Assembly (NCBI RefSeq): GCF_000472925.1 | Contig: NZ_AXAS01000028.1 | Coordinates: 62,658-126,657, forward strand | Reading direction: 5' to 3' | Length of the DNA stretch: 64,000 nucleotides | Source of the DNA: Bradyrhizobium sp. Ec3.3 | GTDB taxonomy: Bacteria; Pseudomonadota; Alphaproteobacteria; Rhizobiales; Xanthobacteraceae | Shown: positions 46,732 to 56,042 of the stretch, one piece after another | Layout of the letters: each line of letters opens with the position of its first letter | Numbering within the stretch: the first letter of the stretch is position 1 | Notes under the pieces: generated by a model | The model's input: the letters and a program-made list of their open reading frames with translations, nothing else | Databases searched by the model: none | What the model was told of the DNA's origin: nothing | Program-made: the position numbers and the translations under genes

Positions 46732-46751
46732 GGCTGTCGAGAAGCTGACGA
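46732..46751 (-). promoter_or_regulatory. tts-box-like sequence (TtsI target)
   Basis: The minus strand reads TCGTCAGCTTCTCGACAGCC, differing at two positions from the core TCGTCAGCTTNTCGAAAGCT that I recall for rhizobial type III secretion promoters. It points towards lower coordinates. No type III gene is recognised downstream. Confidence 0.45.
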
Positions 46752-46885
46752 GCCCCGCCCTCCAACGCAGAAAGGCACACCTTGAGTGCAGGCGACTCTG
46801 CTTGAGTGCAGGTGGCCGAGCCGTTCGTGGACCCGACGCTCGAACCGGCTTGGCCCGATGCGAATCTCGCTCCAGCCGCTTCCGG

Positions 46886-47947
46886 CTACAATCTGAGCAC
46901 CGCGCTAAACCAGTCCGCTGCTAGCGTGTTTCGCTCGTCCCGATGGTTATAGAGCGTGTGCTCGCCGTCTGGCCAGGACTTGAGGCGCGATCGGGGATCG
47001 GTGTTGCCTTCGAGAAACGCACTCTGAGATCCCGGTTTGACCAGCGCATCGGCGCCGCCCTCCAGCACCAGCGTCGCGCAGGCGATAGAAACGCGGCCGT
47101 CGAAGACAAGCGCGGAAACGCGCTCGGCAAGCAAATCCGGATCGTGGCAGCCGAACATCGCGGCGAGTTGCTCTTGCGCCGTTCGGAACGGCGGCACCTC
47201 CGTGCGCGCCGGCGCACCATTAATGCAGCAGGCGCGCACGCGGGTGTCGCGGATGGCGGTGAGTGCCGCGAGCAGCCCGCCATAGCTGTTGCCCCACAGC
47301 CCAATCCTCTGACCAGGCGAACGCATCAGGGCAAGATCGACGAAGCGGCTCAAACCGCTTGCGACGTCCTCATCGGCGAGGATGCCTCCCTCAAGCCTGC
47401 TCTCGCCCTGCCCGGGACCATCTACCAGGAAACACGCGATCCCTCGCGCGCAGAGCGCTTCCGCCATCGAGCGATAGGCCGTGGACCAGCCACTCATGCC
47501 CCCTAACACGATCACGCTCGCACGGGTCCGCTCCTCGACCGGTTGAAAGTGCCATCCGAACAGCGTCCCCTGCCGGTATGGCACTTCCACCTTCGTCGCC
47601 GGGTAATTCGACAGCGCAGCAAAGCGCGCGAAGCACTGGGTCATCCGGCGATAGAGCTCCCGCTTACGGTCGCCATCCGCATTGAAGGCCATTTGAGCAA
47701 AGATCAGGCTCACAGCAGCGGCGTGCCAGCTTTCGCGGGCAAGCGCTGCGTCATCGGCCACCTCGGCAAGGCGCTCCTCCTCGTGCGCCATCTCTTCAAG
47801 CACGAGGTCCCAGGGCCTCCCCTCGCGCACCCGCTGATGTGCGAGCTGTGCCTTATCGCGCGTCATGCCATAGTCGACCATGCGCGTGACCGACATCGCG
47901 CGGCACAGTGCCTCGATTTCTTTGGCCTGTTCTTCGGATATCGCCAT
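46886..47947 (-). CDS. Alpha/beta hydrolase, C-C bond hydrolase-like
   Basis: 353 residues from the ATG at 47947, which follows the monooxygenase stop by 2 bp. The N-terminal ~110 residues are a helical cap (MAISEEQAKEIEALCRAMSV...). The hydrolase core then has the oxyanion region VIVLGGMSGW, nucleophile GLWGNSYGGLLAAL (Ser in GNSYG), acid LVLEGGADALVK and catalytic His WPDGEHTLYN. The helical N-cap plus core resembles 2,6-dihydroxypseudooxynicotine hydrolase, which cleaves a C-C bond next to a hydroxylated ring. Paired with an aromatic hydroxylase under a nod box, it may cleave a hydroxylated flavonoid (inference). Confidence 0.88.
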   Translation of the reverse strand: MAISEEQAKEIEALCRAMSVTRMVDYGMTRDKAQLAHQRVREGRPWDLVLEEMAHEEERLAEVADDAALARESWHAAAVSLIFAQMAFNADGDRKRELYRRMTQCFARFAALSNYPATKVEVPYRQGTLFGWHFQPVEERTRASVIVLGGMSGWSTAYRSMAEALCARGIACFLVDGPGQGESRLEGGILADEDVASGLSRFVDLALMRSPGQRIGLWGNSYGGLLAALTAIRDTRVRACCINGAPARTEVPPFRTAQEQLAAMFGCHDPDLLAERVSALVFDGRVSIACATLVLEGGADALVKPGSQSAFLEGNTDPRSRLKSWPDGEHTLYNHRDERNTLAADWFSAVLRL

Positions 47948-47949
47948 GT

Positions 47950-49524
47950 TCACGCTGCCAAGGCCGTCGCGCGCCACGACAGCTTCTGCTGGAGATTTTC
48001 CACAAGGTCGGCGACGTCCTTCAGCCCAGCGGCAAAGCCAAACAGATTGGTGTCCGGACGGGTGACCATCGCGGCAGCGTTCTTTCCGGCGAGACAAGAT
48101 GAATAGGTTCCATCGATATCGAGCATACGTTCAACGCCGGCGCCGGCATCGTCGGCGAGCGTGAATGCGCGACAGCCGAGACTCCTAAGAAAGCCCATCC
48201 GCGATGGGCCAAGAATAGCCGCTGGATTGCGTTCAGCAATGAGTGCGAAACTGTAGCCGACCTGGTCGTCGAGCCTTGCAATGCGATCGCCGATCCTGAC
48301 ACGCCCCTGCGGCGGTACCGAGCCCACGGCCTTGCCCCAGGCGGCGCGACGGTCGTCCTGGATGATGCCGGCGGAAAGGGACGGAAACGGCGGCGGCGGC
48401 GGGAACAGATTGAACCGGAAAGCAAGATCACGGAAAAACGCGACCGTGCGGCTATGTGTATTGGCGATTTTCCCCAACATCACCGCCGTGCGCATGATGT
48501 GGGCGACATGTGGACGGCGCTCGGGCTCGTAGCTCTCAAGGACTTCCGGTGAAGCGACGTTTCGGAGCACGAGATCAAGCTTCCAGGCGAAATTCGCGGC
48601 GTCCCTGATACCGGAGCAAGCGCCCTGCCCGAGATAGGGCGGCATGGTATGCGCGGCGTCGCCTCCCAGGAACACCGGCCCGCTACGCCAGCTCTGCGCC
48701 ATACGGCATTCGAAAGTGTAGACGATCTGCCTGATGATCCGAAGGTCGTCGGGGCCGACATCGTGATATTGCTTCAAGAGTCTCCACGCGCTCTCCGCCC
48801 GCTCCATCTCGTCAGTGTCCTCGTCCGGCAGCAGCGCAAATTCGAACCGCTGCCGATTTGCGCCGATCGGCAGGAACATGTGGCCTCGTGCCGGGTCGCA
48901 ATACTGCTTGGTTTCTTCGAAGCTTGCGGGAAGCGGCCGCTTGCGCTCCCCGTCGATATTGAGCCAGCGCTCGTTGAAGCCGGAGTCGTCGCGCTCAATC
49001 CCGAGCGCGGTCCTCACGAAGCTCCTGGCACCATCGGCCGCAAAGACGTAGCGCGCGTGCGCGGTTTCCGCGGCGTCGCCCGCCCTTAGCACGAGTTCGA
49101 CCTTGCCGGCTGAAATCTTCAAGCCGGTGAGCTCCACCCCCTGGCGCACCGTTACATTCGGCAAGCTGCGCACCTTGCGGTCGATCGCCGCCTCGATATC
49201 AGGCTGATGAATCGAAATATGCGCCGGAAATCCCATCGGCAGGCTAGGAATATCGACGACATCGACCAGCCGCTTTCCTTTCGCGTTATAGAAAATGTAG
49301 GACTCGATCGGCGATGAGTCCCTGAGCGCCTCCTCGATGTCGCATGCGAAGCTGAGCAGCCTTGCGGTCTCTGCATCGATGTGCGTCAATCGCGGAAGAC
49401 CATAGAGAGAGGGCCATCGCTCGACGACCAGGACGCGGTGGCCGAGCTGCCCCAGGAGCGATGCCGCCGTCAGGCCCGTCGGCCCATATCCGATGACGGC
49501 GACATCGAAGTCGGTCTGAGCCAT
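47950..49524 (-). CDS. Class A FAD-dependent aromatic monooxygenase
   Basis: 524 residues. The start at 49524 has GGGAGGACGTTC upstream; the 25 codons before it are excluded because they run into the nod box. FAD motifs: VIGYGPTGLTAASLLG (GxGxxG), the DG motif YVFAADGARSFVRT, and the GD motif VFLGGDAAHTMPPYLGQGAC. The C-terminal thioredoxin-like domain, ending around MVTRPDTNLFGFA, places it with MhpA/PheA-type phenol and hydroxyphenylpropionate hydroxylases. It is the first gene after the minus-strand nod box at 49566-49614, in an operon with the hydrolase. The likely substrate is a flavonoid or a phenolic breakdown product. Flavonoid control is strongly suggested by the site; the chemistry is inference. 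Confidence 0.92.
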   Translation of the reverse strand: MAQTDFDVAVIGYGPTGLTAASLLGQLGHRVLVVERWPSLYGLPRLTHIDAETARLLSFACDIEEALRDSSPIESYIFYNAKGKRLVDVVDIPSLPMGFPAHISIHQPDIEAAIDRKVRSLPNVTVRQGVELTGLKISAGKVELVLRAGDAAETAHARYVFAADGARSFVRTALGIERDDSGFNERWLNIDGERKRPLPASFEETKQYCDPARGHMFLPIGANRQRFEFALLPDEDTDEMERAESAWRLLKQYHDVGPDDLRIIRQIVYTFECRMAQSWRSGPVFLGGDAAHTMPPYLGQGACSGIRDAANFAWKLDLVLRNVASPEVLESYEPERRPHVAHIMRTAVMLGKIANTHSRTVAFFRDLAFRFNLFPPPPPFPSLSAGIIQDDRRAAWGKAVGSVPPQGRVRIGDRIARLDDQVGYSFALIAERNPAAILGPSRMGFLRSLGCRAFTLADDAGAGVERMLDIDGTYSSCLAGKNAAAMVTRPDTNLFGFAAGLKDVADLVENLQQKLSWRATALAA

Positions 49525-49565
49525 GAACGTCCTCCCGGCTTTTTTTGCAGCTTGTGATACTGAGA

Positions 49566-49614
49566 GGCATTGGTACAATCGATTGTCTTTATGAGCCATA
49601 TCTATAGCGTGGAT
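49566..49614 (-). promoter_or_regulatory. nod box between the monooxygenase operon and the NodD homologue
   Basis: On the minus strand, from 49614: ATCCACGCTATAGAT (ATC-N9-GAT), then ATAAAGACAATCGAT (one change from ATC-N9-GAT), then TGTACCAATGCC. The block ACAATCGATTGTACCAAT differs from the consensus ACAATCGATTTTACCAAT at one base. It lies 42 bp upstream of the monooxygenase ATG and 9 bp from the nodD-like ATG, the same divergent geometry as nodD-nod box-nodABC loci. Confidence 0.9.
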
Positions 49615-49622
49615 GCCTCATC

Positions 49623-50531
49623 ATGCGCTTCAAAGGTCTCGACCTGAACCTCCTCGTCGCGCTCGACGCGCTGATGACCGAGCGCAGCCTAACTGCGGCG
49701 GCGCGCAGCATCCATTTGAGCCAGCCGGCCATGAGCGCGGCGGTCGCAAGATTGCGTGCCTATTTCCGCGACGATCTCTTCACGATGCACGGCCACGAAC
49801 TGGTTCCGACGCCGCTTGCCCAAGCGCTGGCTGCGCCGACCCGCGAAGCGCTGCTGCACATCCGGCTTTCCATGACCGAGCGTGACACGTTCGACCCGGC
49901 CAAATCGGACCGCCGCTTCCGGGTCATTCTGTCTGATTTCATGGCGTTGGTGTTCTTCCGAACGGTGATCGCGCGTGTCGCGCGCGAGGCCCCCAACATC
50001 ACGTTCGAGCTGATTCCGTTTGACGACCAACCGGACGAGCCGCTTCATCGCGGCGAGGTCGATTTCCTGATCTTTCCGCAAATGTACATGTCAAACGCGC
50101 ACCCCAAGGCAAAGCTGTTTGACGAGACGCTGGTGTGTGTGGGCTGTCACACGAACAAGCAGCTTTCACGCAAGCTCACCTTCGATCGGTACATGTCGAT
50201 GGGTCACGTTGCGGCGCAGTTCGGACAAACGGGCAAGCCCTCCATCGAGGCTTGGCTCCTGCTCGAGCATGGTCACAAGCGGCGTGTCGAGGTTGCAGTG
50301 CCGAGCTTCAGCTTGATCCCGCCCCTGCTGCTGGGCACCGAGCGGATCGCGACAATGCATTCGCGGCTGGCGCGACATTTCGCAACGACGATGCGGCTAA
50401 GGATCGTTGATCTTCCAATCCCGCTACCGGCCTTTACGGAAGCCGTGCAATGGCCGGCTCTTCACAACGATGATCAGGCAAGCATCTGGATGAGGGAGAT
50501 CATGTTACAGGAGGCGTCCCGCATGGCGTAG
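49623..50531 (+). CDS. nodD-like: NodD-family LysR regulator
   Basis: 302 residues; NodD proteins are usually 300-322. The N-terminus MRFKGLDLNLLVALDALMTE and helix-turn-helix SIHLSQPAMSAAVARLRAYF are almost those of NodD1. The effector domain keeps VILSDFMALVFFRTVI, EVDFLIFPQMYMSNAHPKAK and LFDETLVCVGC, which are NodD hallmarks rather than general LysR features. NodD binds nod boxes and activates with flavonoids. Here it diverges from a monooxygenase-hydrolase operon with a nod box in between, instead of nodABC. It could respond to a flavonoid that its operon then degrades. Confidence 0.93.
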   Translation: MRFKGLDLNLLVALDALMTERSLTAAARSIHLSQPAMSAAVARLRAYFRDDLFTMHGHELVPTPLAQALAAPTREALLHIRLSMTERDTFDPAKSDRRFRVILSDFMALVFFRTVIARVAREAPNITFELIPFDDQPDEPLHRGEVDFLIFPQMYMSNAHPKAKLFDETLVCVGCHTNKQLSRKLTFDRYMSMGHVAAQFGQTGKPSIEAWLLLEHGHKRRVEVAVPSFSLIPPLLLGTERIATMHSRLARHFATTMRLRIVDLPIPLPAFTEAVQWPALHNDDQASIWMREIMLQEASRMA

Positions 50532-51435
50532 GACCACAAGACGTCGCATAGCTGCTTGGAGAGCCGAGCGTTTCGCTTCAATCTACCGAAAGCGCCACCT
50601 GAATAAAATGTTCGCTTTCTACGACAGACCGTGATTCGTCACATCCAACAACCTGAGCGACTTTCGCAATCGGATTGAGGCGGAAATCGCAGCTCAAATG
50701 GAATTTGCGATCGCATGTGAAAAAGGCCTCATACAAAGCCAGCAATCCAAATTTCCGTGGCGTAATTCTATTGGACAATTTCCGATCAAGAAAACAGGCG
50801 CGCCCGGCATTTCGAGACACAGTACGCCCGCAAATCGCATTTTTTTCAGAAATGCTTAGCAGCGCGCAGGCCCTGCAGTCGTGATGTCCGCCCACTGTCG
50901 GCAAAAGCCGGAGCTCGCTGGTCCGCGCTCGGCAAAGACCGGTTCTGGGATGAGGGACCGCTGAAATATTCCCGATCGGTAAAAAATATCTCATTTCCCG
51001 GAAAAGCTTCCGATCGGGAAGATTCGCCCATTTTCGCGACGGGGACGCGGGAGCTGTCCGGAACGCATCGCCTCTTCGTCGGTCGCTGGCGCCGGCTGTT
51101 CCGGTCCACCGTGCGTCGGCGCGACGCATCAATCGTCAGCACCAGCAACAGTAGCAGTCGTAGCCGGTTCAGCGCGGCGATGATCGCCGCGAACATGCCG
51201 ACCATCATTAGCGGTACCGCGTCCGGCGATCTTCTCGCCTCTCGAGCGCCGCAGAGGCTCTTGTCGATGCCTCCAATTGTGGCCAGCAACCAGGCCGCAA
51301 AAGGCGCAACCGCTGCATGCATCCATAAAAGGAGGGGCGGTGCGTACCGGTCGGATCAGGGCCGGCGGTAGTCATTTGATTTGGTCGGACGCGCGCGACC
51401 AGCAGCTCTCCGACGCACGCCCTGATCAGAGCGCT
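50532..51435. other. Gap with an inverted repeat, no supported gene
   Basis: The minus-strand frame 50578-51132 is long but has no family motif and an Arg/Cys-rich, non-protein-like composition. TTCCCGATCGG (50969-50979) and CCGATCGGGAA (51010-51020) are a perfect 11-bp inverted repeat separated by 30 bp. Confidence 0.4.
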
Positions 51436-53598
51436 TCAATTCGAAGCCCCTACTGCGTCCTCTCGCCCGCGACGGGCGATGAGCGAGTAGGCGACCGGCA
51501 CCACAAACAGGGTGAAGAGCGTTCCGATCGACAGGCCCGTGGCGATCACAAGGCCCATGTTGTAGCGGGACACCGCGCCGGCGCCGCTCGCTGTGACCAG
51601 CGGCAGCACGCCAAGCACCATGGCCGCCGTCGTCATGAGAATGGGCCGCAGCCTGATCGTCGCCGCTTCGATGATAGCCTCCGTGCGGCTTCTCCCTTCG
51701 GCGCGCAACTCGTTCGCCACCTCCACCATCAAGATCCCGTGCTTGCTGACGAGACCCATCAGGGTGACGAGCCCGACCTGAGTCTAGATGTTGATGCTGG
51801 CCCCGCCGATGCCGACGCTGATGAAGATCAGTGCGCCCGCGAGGGACATCGGTACCGATATCAAAATAATGATCGGATCCAGGAAGCTATTGAACAACGC
51901 GGAAAGCGAAAGATAGATGATGATCAACGCGAACAGGAACATGGTGACGAAGCCGCCCGATTCCTGCTCGAGTTGGCGGGAGGCGCCTGCGAAATCGGTC
52001 GAGTAGCCCGCCGGAAGGGACTTAGCGATGGTCTTCAAGGTCGCGAGCGCATCGCCCATCGCGACGCCCGGCATCGCTACCCCGGAAATGGTCGCGGCGT
52101 TTATCTGCTGGAAATGGTTGAGTGCCTGCGGAGCGGCCTTATTGTCGAGATGGGCGACCGTTGCCAGCGGCACCATGGTGTTGTTGCTGGTCCGAATCTG
52201 GTAGCTCAGCAGTTGCTCGGTGGTGAGGCGGTCGTTTTGCCGGACCTGCGCGATCACCTTGTAGGAGCGGCCGTCCAGGTTGAAGTACTCGACGTAATTG
52301 CCGCCCAGCATGGTCGCCAGGGCGCCACCGAGATCGCTCATCTTCAACCCGAGATCGCCGGCCTTGTCGCGGTCGAACACGACGGTGCTCTTCGGCTTGT
52401 CGATCTTGAGGTCGTTGTCAAGGAACATGAACTGCCCGGTCTTGAGCGCCTCCGCCATGAAGTTCCGGGCGACCTCGTCAAGCTCGTTGAACGAGCCCGT
52501 CGTGCCGATGACGAACTGGATCGGCAAGCCGTTGCTGCCCGGCAGTGGCGGCGGTTGGAATGCCACCGAACGCGTGCCTGCGATGCCGTTGAGTAGGTCC
52601 TGGAATTCAAACTGAAGCGCGCTGGTGGTCACGTTCCGCTTGTCCCACGGCTTGAGCACCCAGCCGGCGATCGCCTGGGAGGGCGTATCGATCTGGAAGA
52701 CGAGCCCGGTTTCAGGGCGCTTTGAGACCAAGTCGTAGACCTGCTGCGCGTAGAACTGACGCTGCTCAGGAGTGGCCGAGGGCGCCGAATTGGTCATCGT
52801 CAGGATCACGCCTTGATCCTCATCCGGCGCGAGTTCGCTCTTCGAGCTCGCATAGAGCCAGGGGATGCCAGCGAGCAGCAGCAGCGCGAACACCACCACG
52901 ACAGACTTGGTGACAAAGAGAGATTCAAGGCGGCGGCGATAGGCGGCGGTCAGCCGCTCCAGCGCGTCATCGATCCTGCGTACCAGACGCGCCTGCCAAT
53001 TCGTAGCATCCCGCTCGGTCCGGCGCAGCAGCCAGGCACAATTCATGGGGGACAGGGTCAATGCGATGACCGCCGACACGATAACCGCTCCAGCCAGCGT
53101 GAAGGCGAATTCCGTGAACAGAGCGCCCGTGAGACCGCCCTGGAAGCCGACCGGAACGTACACCGCGATCAGGACTACCGTCATTGCGATGATGGGGCTG
53201 ACGAGCGCTCGGGCCGATTGGATCGCCGCCTCGACGGGCGGCGTGCCCTGATCAATCAGACGGTGGACGCTCTCCACGACGATGATGGCATCGTCGACGA
53301 CTAATCCGATCGCGAGCACCAGGGCCAGCAGCGTCAGGAGATTGATCGAGAATCCCATCAACAGCATTAGTCCGAAGGTGCCGATCAGGGACAAAGGGAT
53401 CGCGATCACCGGGATCAGCACCGAGCGCCACGAGCCGAGGAAAAGGAAGACCACGATGGTCACGATGACAACCGCCTCAACCAGCGAATGCACGACCTCA
53501 TCGATCGAACTGCTCACGAACTGCGTCGAGTCGTAGAGGATCTCGCTGGTGATGCCGTTCGGCAGGCTCGCATTGATATCGGGAAGGACCCTCTTCAC
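51436..53598 (-). pseudogene. RND efflux pump (AcrB type), truncated and interrupted
   Basis: The frame begins at about residue 295 of an AcrB-like protein (LPNGITSEILYDSTQFVSSS). It contains the TM4 proton-relay region LALVLAIGLVVDDAIIVVES with its two Asp. It then continues through the second periplasmic domain to GGASINI, where a TAG at 51784-51786 replaces the Tyr expected in SINIYTQ. The same frame resumes QVGLVTLMGLVSKHGILMVE and ends normally at 51436. So the first third is deleted, there is one amber codon, and no membrane-fusion gene precedes it. The lost 5' end is replaced by promoter-like DNA with a palindrome. Such pumps export antimicrobials or flavonoids in rhizobia. Confidence 0.88.
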
Positions 53599-53630
53599 CC
53601 CCTTAATGACATCAAGCAGGATCCAATATA

Positions 53631-53644
53631 GAACCGTACGGTTC
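53631..53644. promoter_or_regulatory. Perfect palindrome, likely TetR operator
   Basis: GAACCGTACGGTTC is a perfect 14-bp palindrome, extended by TATA on the left side and GGTA on the right. A partial second copy (ACCGTACTGTGAGGTTCTAT) lies at 53681-53700. This layout is typical of TetR-family operators controlling RND pumps, and the tetR gene lies 370 bp away. Confidence 0.6.
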
Positions 53645-53700
53645 GGTACCGATATTGCGCGCAGAGATCACTGTCAACCAACCGTACTGTGAGGTTCTAT

Positions 53701-54016
53701 TTTTTGAGCACCATCATCGCGCACGAGGTGCAGCCGCCAGGTCTGCTCCGGCAGCGCTCACATGCGACGGCTTATCTTACGAGTGGGATCAGCCCCGAAA
53801 ACCGAAAAACCATAAAGGCTGGAAATCAAGTGCAACATTTGCTGCAAAGTCGTCGATTTTGCGGGCGCAGCATTGTCGGCCCGCCCCTTTGCTGTGTGGC
53901 TTGCGTCGGGGCATCCATGCCTTCGCGAGAACTTTCGAGTGTGACGAACAGGAGAGGACCGCGGACGACCGGACTCGAGGGAGTACCCGCAAAGGATAGA
54001 GTTACTGTGTGGACCG
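53701..54016. other. Gap between tetR and the pump remnant
   Basis: No gene is supported. This is where the membrane-fusion protein gene and the start of the pump gene would be expected, so it probably marks a deletion. Confidence 0.4.
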
Positions 54017-54706
54017 CTATCGACGGGGCTCGCCGGTGCGGCAGGCCGCGAGGAAGAACGAAACGCTCTCCGCCACATGGCCACGGATGTGAGCCTTAAG
54101 CCGCTTGGGATCTTCGCCGAACACCGCCCGCATCACGAGCGGCGCGACGACGAGATCCAGGAAGAACTGCGCCGTTCTAGTCAGCCGCTCCGGAGCGAAG
54201 ACGGCATACACCCTGCCCTGCTTGGTGTGAGTCAAGTCTTTCAAGACGGTAGCTGCGTGATGAGTGCCGCGTTCGCGCATCATTCGCTCCACCTTGGCCA
54301 GATCAGGGAAACGCCGCGCTTCGGCAGCCGCGAGACGCATGAAATCGACACTATCGGCGGCAAGGACGTGCTTGAGTATCTCGCTCCCAAGGACCGTCAA
54401 ACGCTCTTCGATCGTGTCGCCAGAGGGCACCGCGCTTTCGTAGCCTTCCCGCACCTTCTCCGCGTTGCGCATCGCAATTGCAGCGAATAGAGCCTCTTTG
54501 GTTGAAAAACGCGCATAGATCGTTGCCTTGCTTGCACGGGCAAGGCTCGCAATTTCCCCGACGCTGACCCCGGCGAGCCCCCGAGCGAGAAACAACTCAC
54601 GCGCTGCGCTCAGGATTCGCTCGTCCACTTCGGCGGCCAACTCCTTCGGAGGGCGACCAACGCGGACAGCCTTCGGCGGAGCCTTGCCCTTGTGTCCCGT
54701 CTCCAT
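54017..54706 (-). CDS. TetR family transcriptional regulator
   Basis: 229 residues, ATG at 54706. The N-terminal arm is basic (KAPPKAVRVGRPPKELAAEV). The TetR helix-turn-helix follows: RILSAARELFLARGLAGVSV, GEIASLARASKATIYARF and STKEALFAAI. The C-terminal helical domain (~150 residues) resembles the AefR-like group often linked to RND pumps. It lies upstream of the RND remnant on the same strand, and a perfect palindrome lies in between. With the pump broken it may now regulate other genes or nothing. Confidence 0.92.
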   Translation of the reverse strand: METGHKGKAPPKAVRVGRPPKELAAEVDERILSAARELFLARGLAGVSVGEIASLARASKATIYARFSTKEALFAAIAMRNAEKVREGYESAVPSGDTIEERLTVLGSEILKHVLAADSVDFMRLAAAEARRFPDLAKVERMMRERGTHHAATVLKDLTHTKQGRVYAVFAPERLTRTAQFFLDLVVAPLVMRAVFGEDPKRLKAHIRGHVAESVSFFLAACRTGEPRR

Positions 54707-55325
54707 TGATCCACCTTAGCTTTCCGAAAGGGCCTCCTGGGACAGAAATTGCGCTGCCCATGCAGTGGTTTACCCGGCACTATAAAGGAAGTAAATAGAA
54801 CTTATCGGTACACATTTCTTATTAGGGCACCAGCGTTCTCGTGGTGAACAAGACTTCGGACGCCGCAGCACCCAGCATCAGGGGTCAACTTTGAACTTAA
54901 GGCGCATTTTACAAGCCCTTCATCCCCTGCCGAAGGCTTGGCCCTGGAAGCGGGTTTCTAAGCGCCGATCGTGCTTCCCGCTTGTCCGTCTTTGGTGCGT
55001 CGCCAAACTCGAGGCGCGCGACTCACCATATGTGCGACAAGCCTCCCATTGCGTAGCTAACTGCTGGCTAGATGTGTTCGGATTAGTCCGATCGACATTC
55101 TAATTGGTGGGAAGCAGCCCTGATGTGATGGAAGAGGCGCACAACATTGAACAAAGACAAGGCGTAAGACATTTCAAGATCAAGACCCGACTATGAGCAC
55201 CGCGCCTTCGAAGTCGAAAACAATCAGCTTCATTCGGCGTCTTCCTTGCTAAACGGCACCTACTGTCTGTGGTGGATCTCTGCAGGTCGGCCAAGCGCCC
55301 GCCGCATTTCGGCGGCGAGATCCGC
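54707..55325. other. Gap with no supported gene
   Basis: Nothing recognisable on either strand. Confidence 0.35.
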
Positions 55326-56042
55326 CTAGAGCGCCCCTTCAATCGGAACCACTGTGCTCGACGATCTCCGTTCCTCGAAGGTCGCGTCGACGATCTGATA
55401 GAACGCCATCGGGCTGTTGGCGAGTTCCCAAACAGCCAAAATCACTTGGTAGCCGGTGCGCCTTGGCAGCTCGCACATGTGCACAGTGGGCGCCGTGGGC
55501 ATCAGGTTGGCATTCGGATCCCAAAACGGCTGGCCGCCATTCTGGATTGTGCAAAATGGCTTCGCTTCGAACTGCGCGCGCGCGAGCGGCGAGGACGGAT
55601 TCCAGTCCGCCCGTGTGATGAAGTAGTTCCAACGCCGTGTCAGGTGAGGCGCGTCGTATTCCCACTTGAACTTCTGCTTCGCGCCGGAGTGTAAGCGAAT
55701 CTTCTCCCAACGCGTCGGCGTCTGCTCATCTAGCAAGGGCACATCGCCGCGCACGGTGCTGCCGGCAATGTGCCCGTCCGCTGGCGGCGCCGCGTTCTGC
55801 ACATCGGTCGGTGCGATCGGGTCTAGCAGACCCCCCTTGGTGGCGGGAAAGAATTTGCCGCCCTCCATCGCGTTTGCCCTCCACAAATCGATTGGACAGT
55901 CCTTATTCCTGTGCTCGGCACAGAGCACGACGCGTGAGGCAGGTTCAGTAAGGCGACCTTGCGCGTGCACGCTAGCAGCGGCGAACAACGATGCCGCGCC
56001 GCCGAAGAGTGCACTGGACCGGCGCTGAAATACATACTTCAT
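55326..56042 (-). CDS. AA10 lytic polysaccharide monooxygenase (chitin-binding protein)
   Basis: 238 residues; ATG preceded by GAGGTAAACC. A signal peptide (ALFGGAASLFAAASV) ends just before His in HAQGRLTEPASRVVLC, so the mature protein would begin with the copper-coordinating His1 of the histidine brace. The second His is in YDAPHLTRRWNYFI, and the axial aromatic block is SPMAFYQIVDATFE. Typical disulfide Cys residues are present (VVLCAEH, KDCPID, PFCTI, HMCELP). AA10 enzymes oxidatively cleave chitin or cellulose. In a symbiont it could act on plant cell wall, fungal chitin or chitin-like oligomers. There is no extra carbohydrate-binding module. Confidence 0.9.
   Translation of the reverse strand: MKYVFQRRSSALFGGAASLFAAASVHAQGRLTEPASRVVLCAEHRNKDCPIDLWRANAMEGGKFFPATKGGLLDPIAPTDVQNAAPPADGHIAGSTVRGDVPLLDEQTPTRWEKIRLHSGAKQKFKWEYDAPHLTRRWNYFITRADWNPSSPLARAQFEAKPFCTIQNGGQPFWDPNANLMPTAPTVHMCELPRRTGYQVILAVWELANSPMAFYQIVDATFEERRSSSTVVPIEGAL

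Larger units (their letters stand above)
46158..46885. other. Regulatory-rich gap without a firm gene
   Basis: Holds a sigma-54-like element with a tiny plus-strand frame and a tts-box-like sequence with a small minus-strand frame, described separately. No long gene. Confidence 0.4.

Noticed and set aside
50578..51132. 184-codon minus-strand frame
   Set aside because: No family motif, Cys/Arg-rich composition, no ribosome site.
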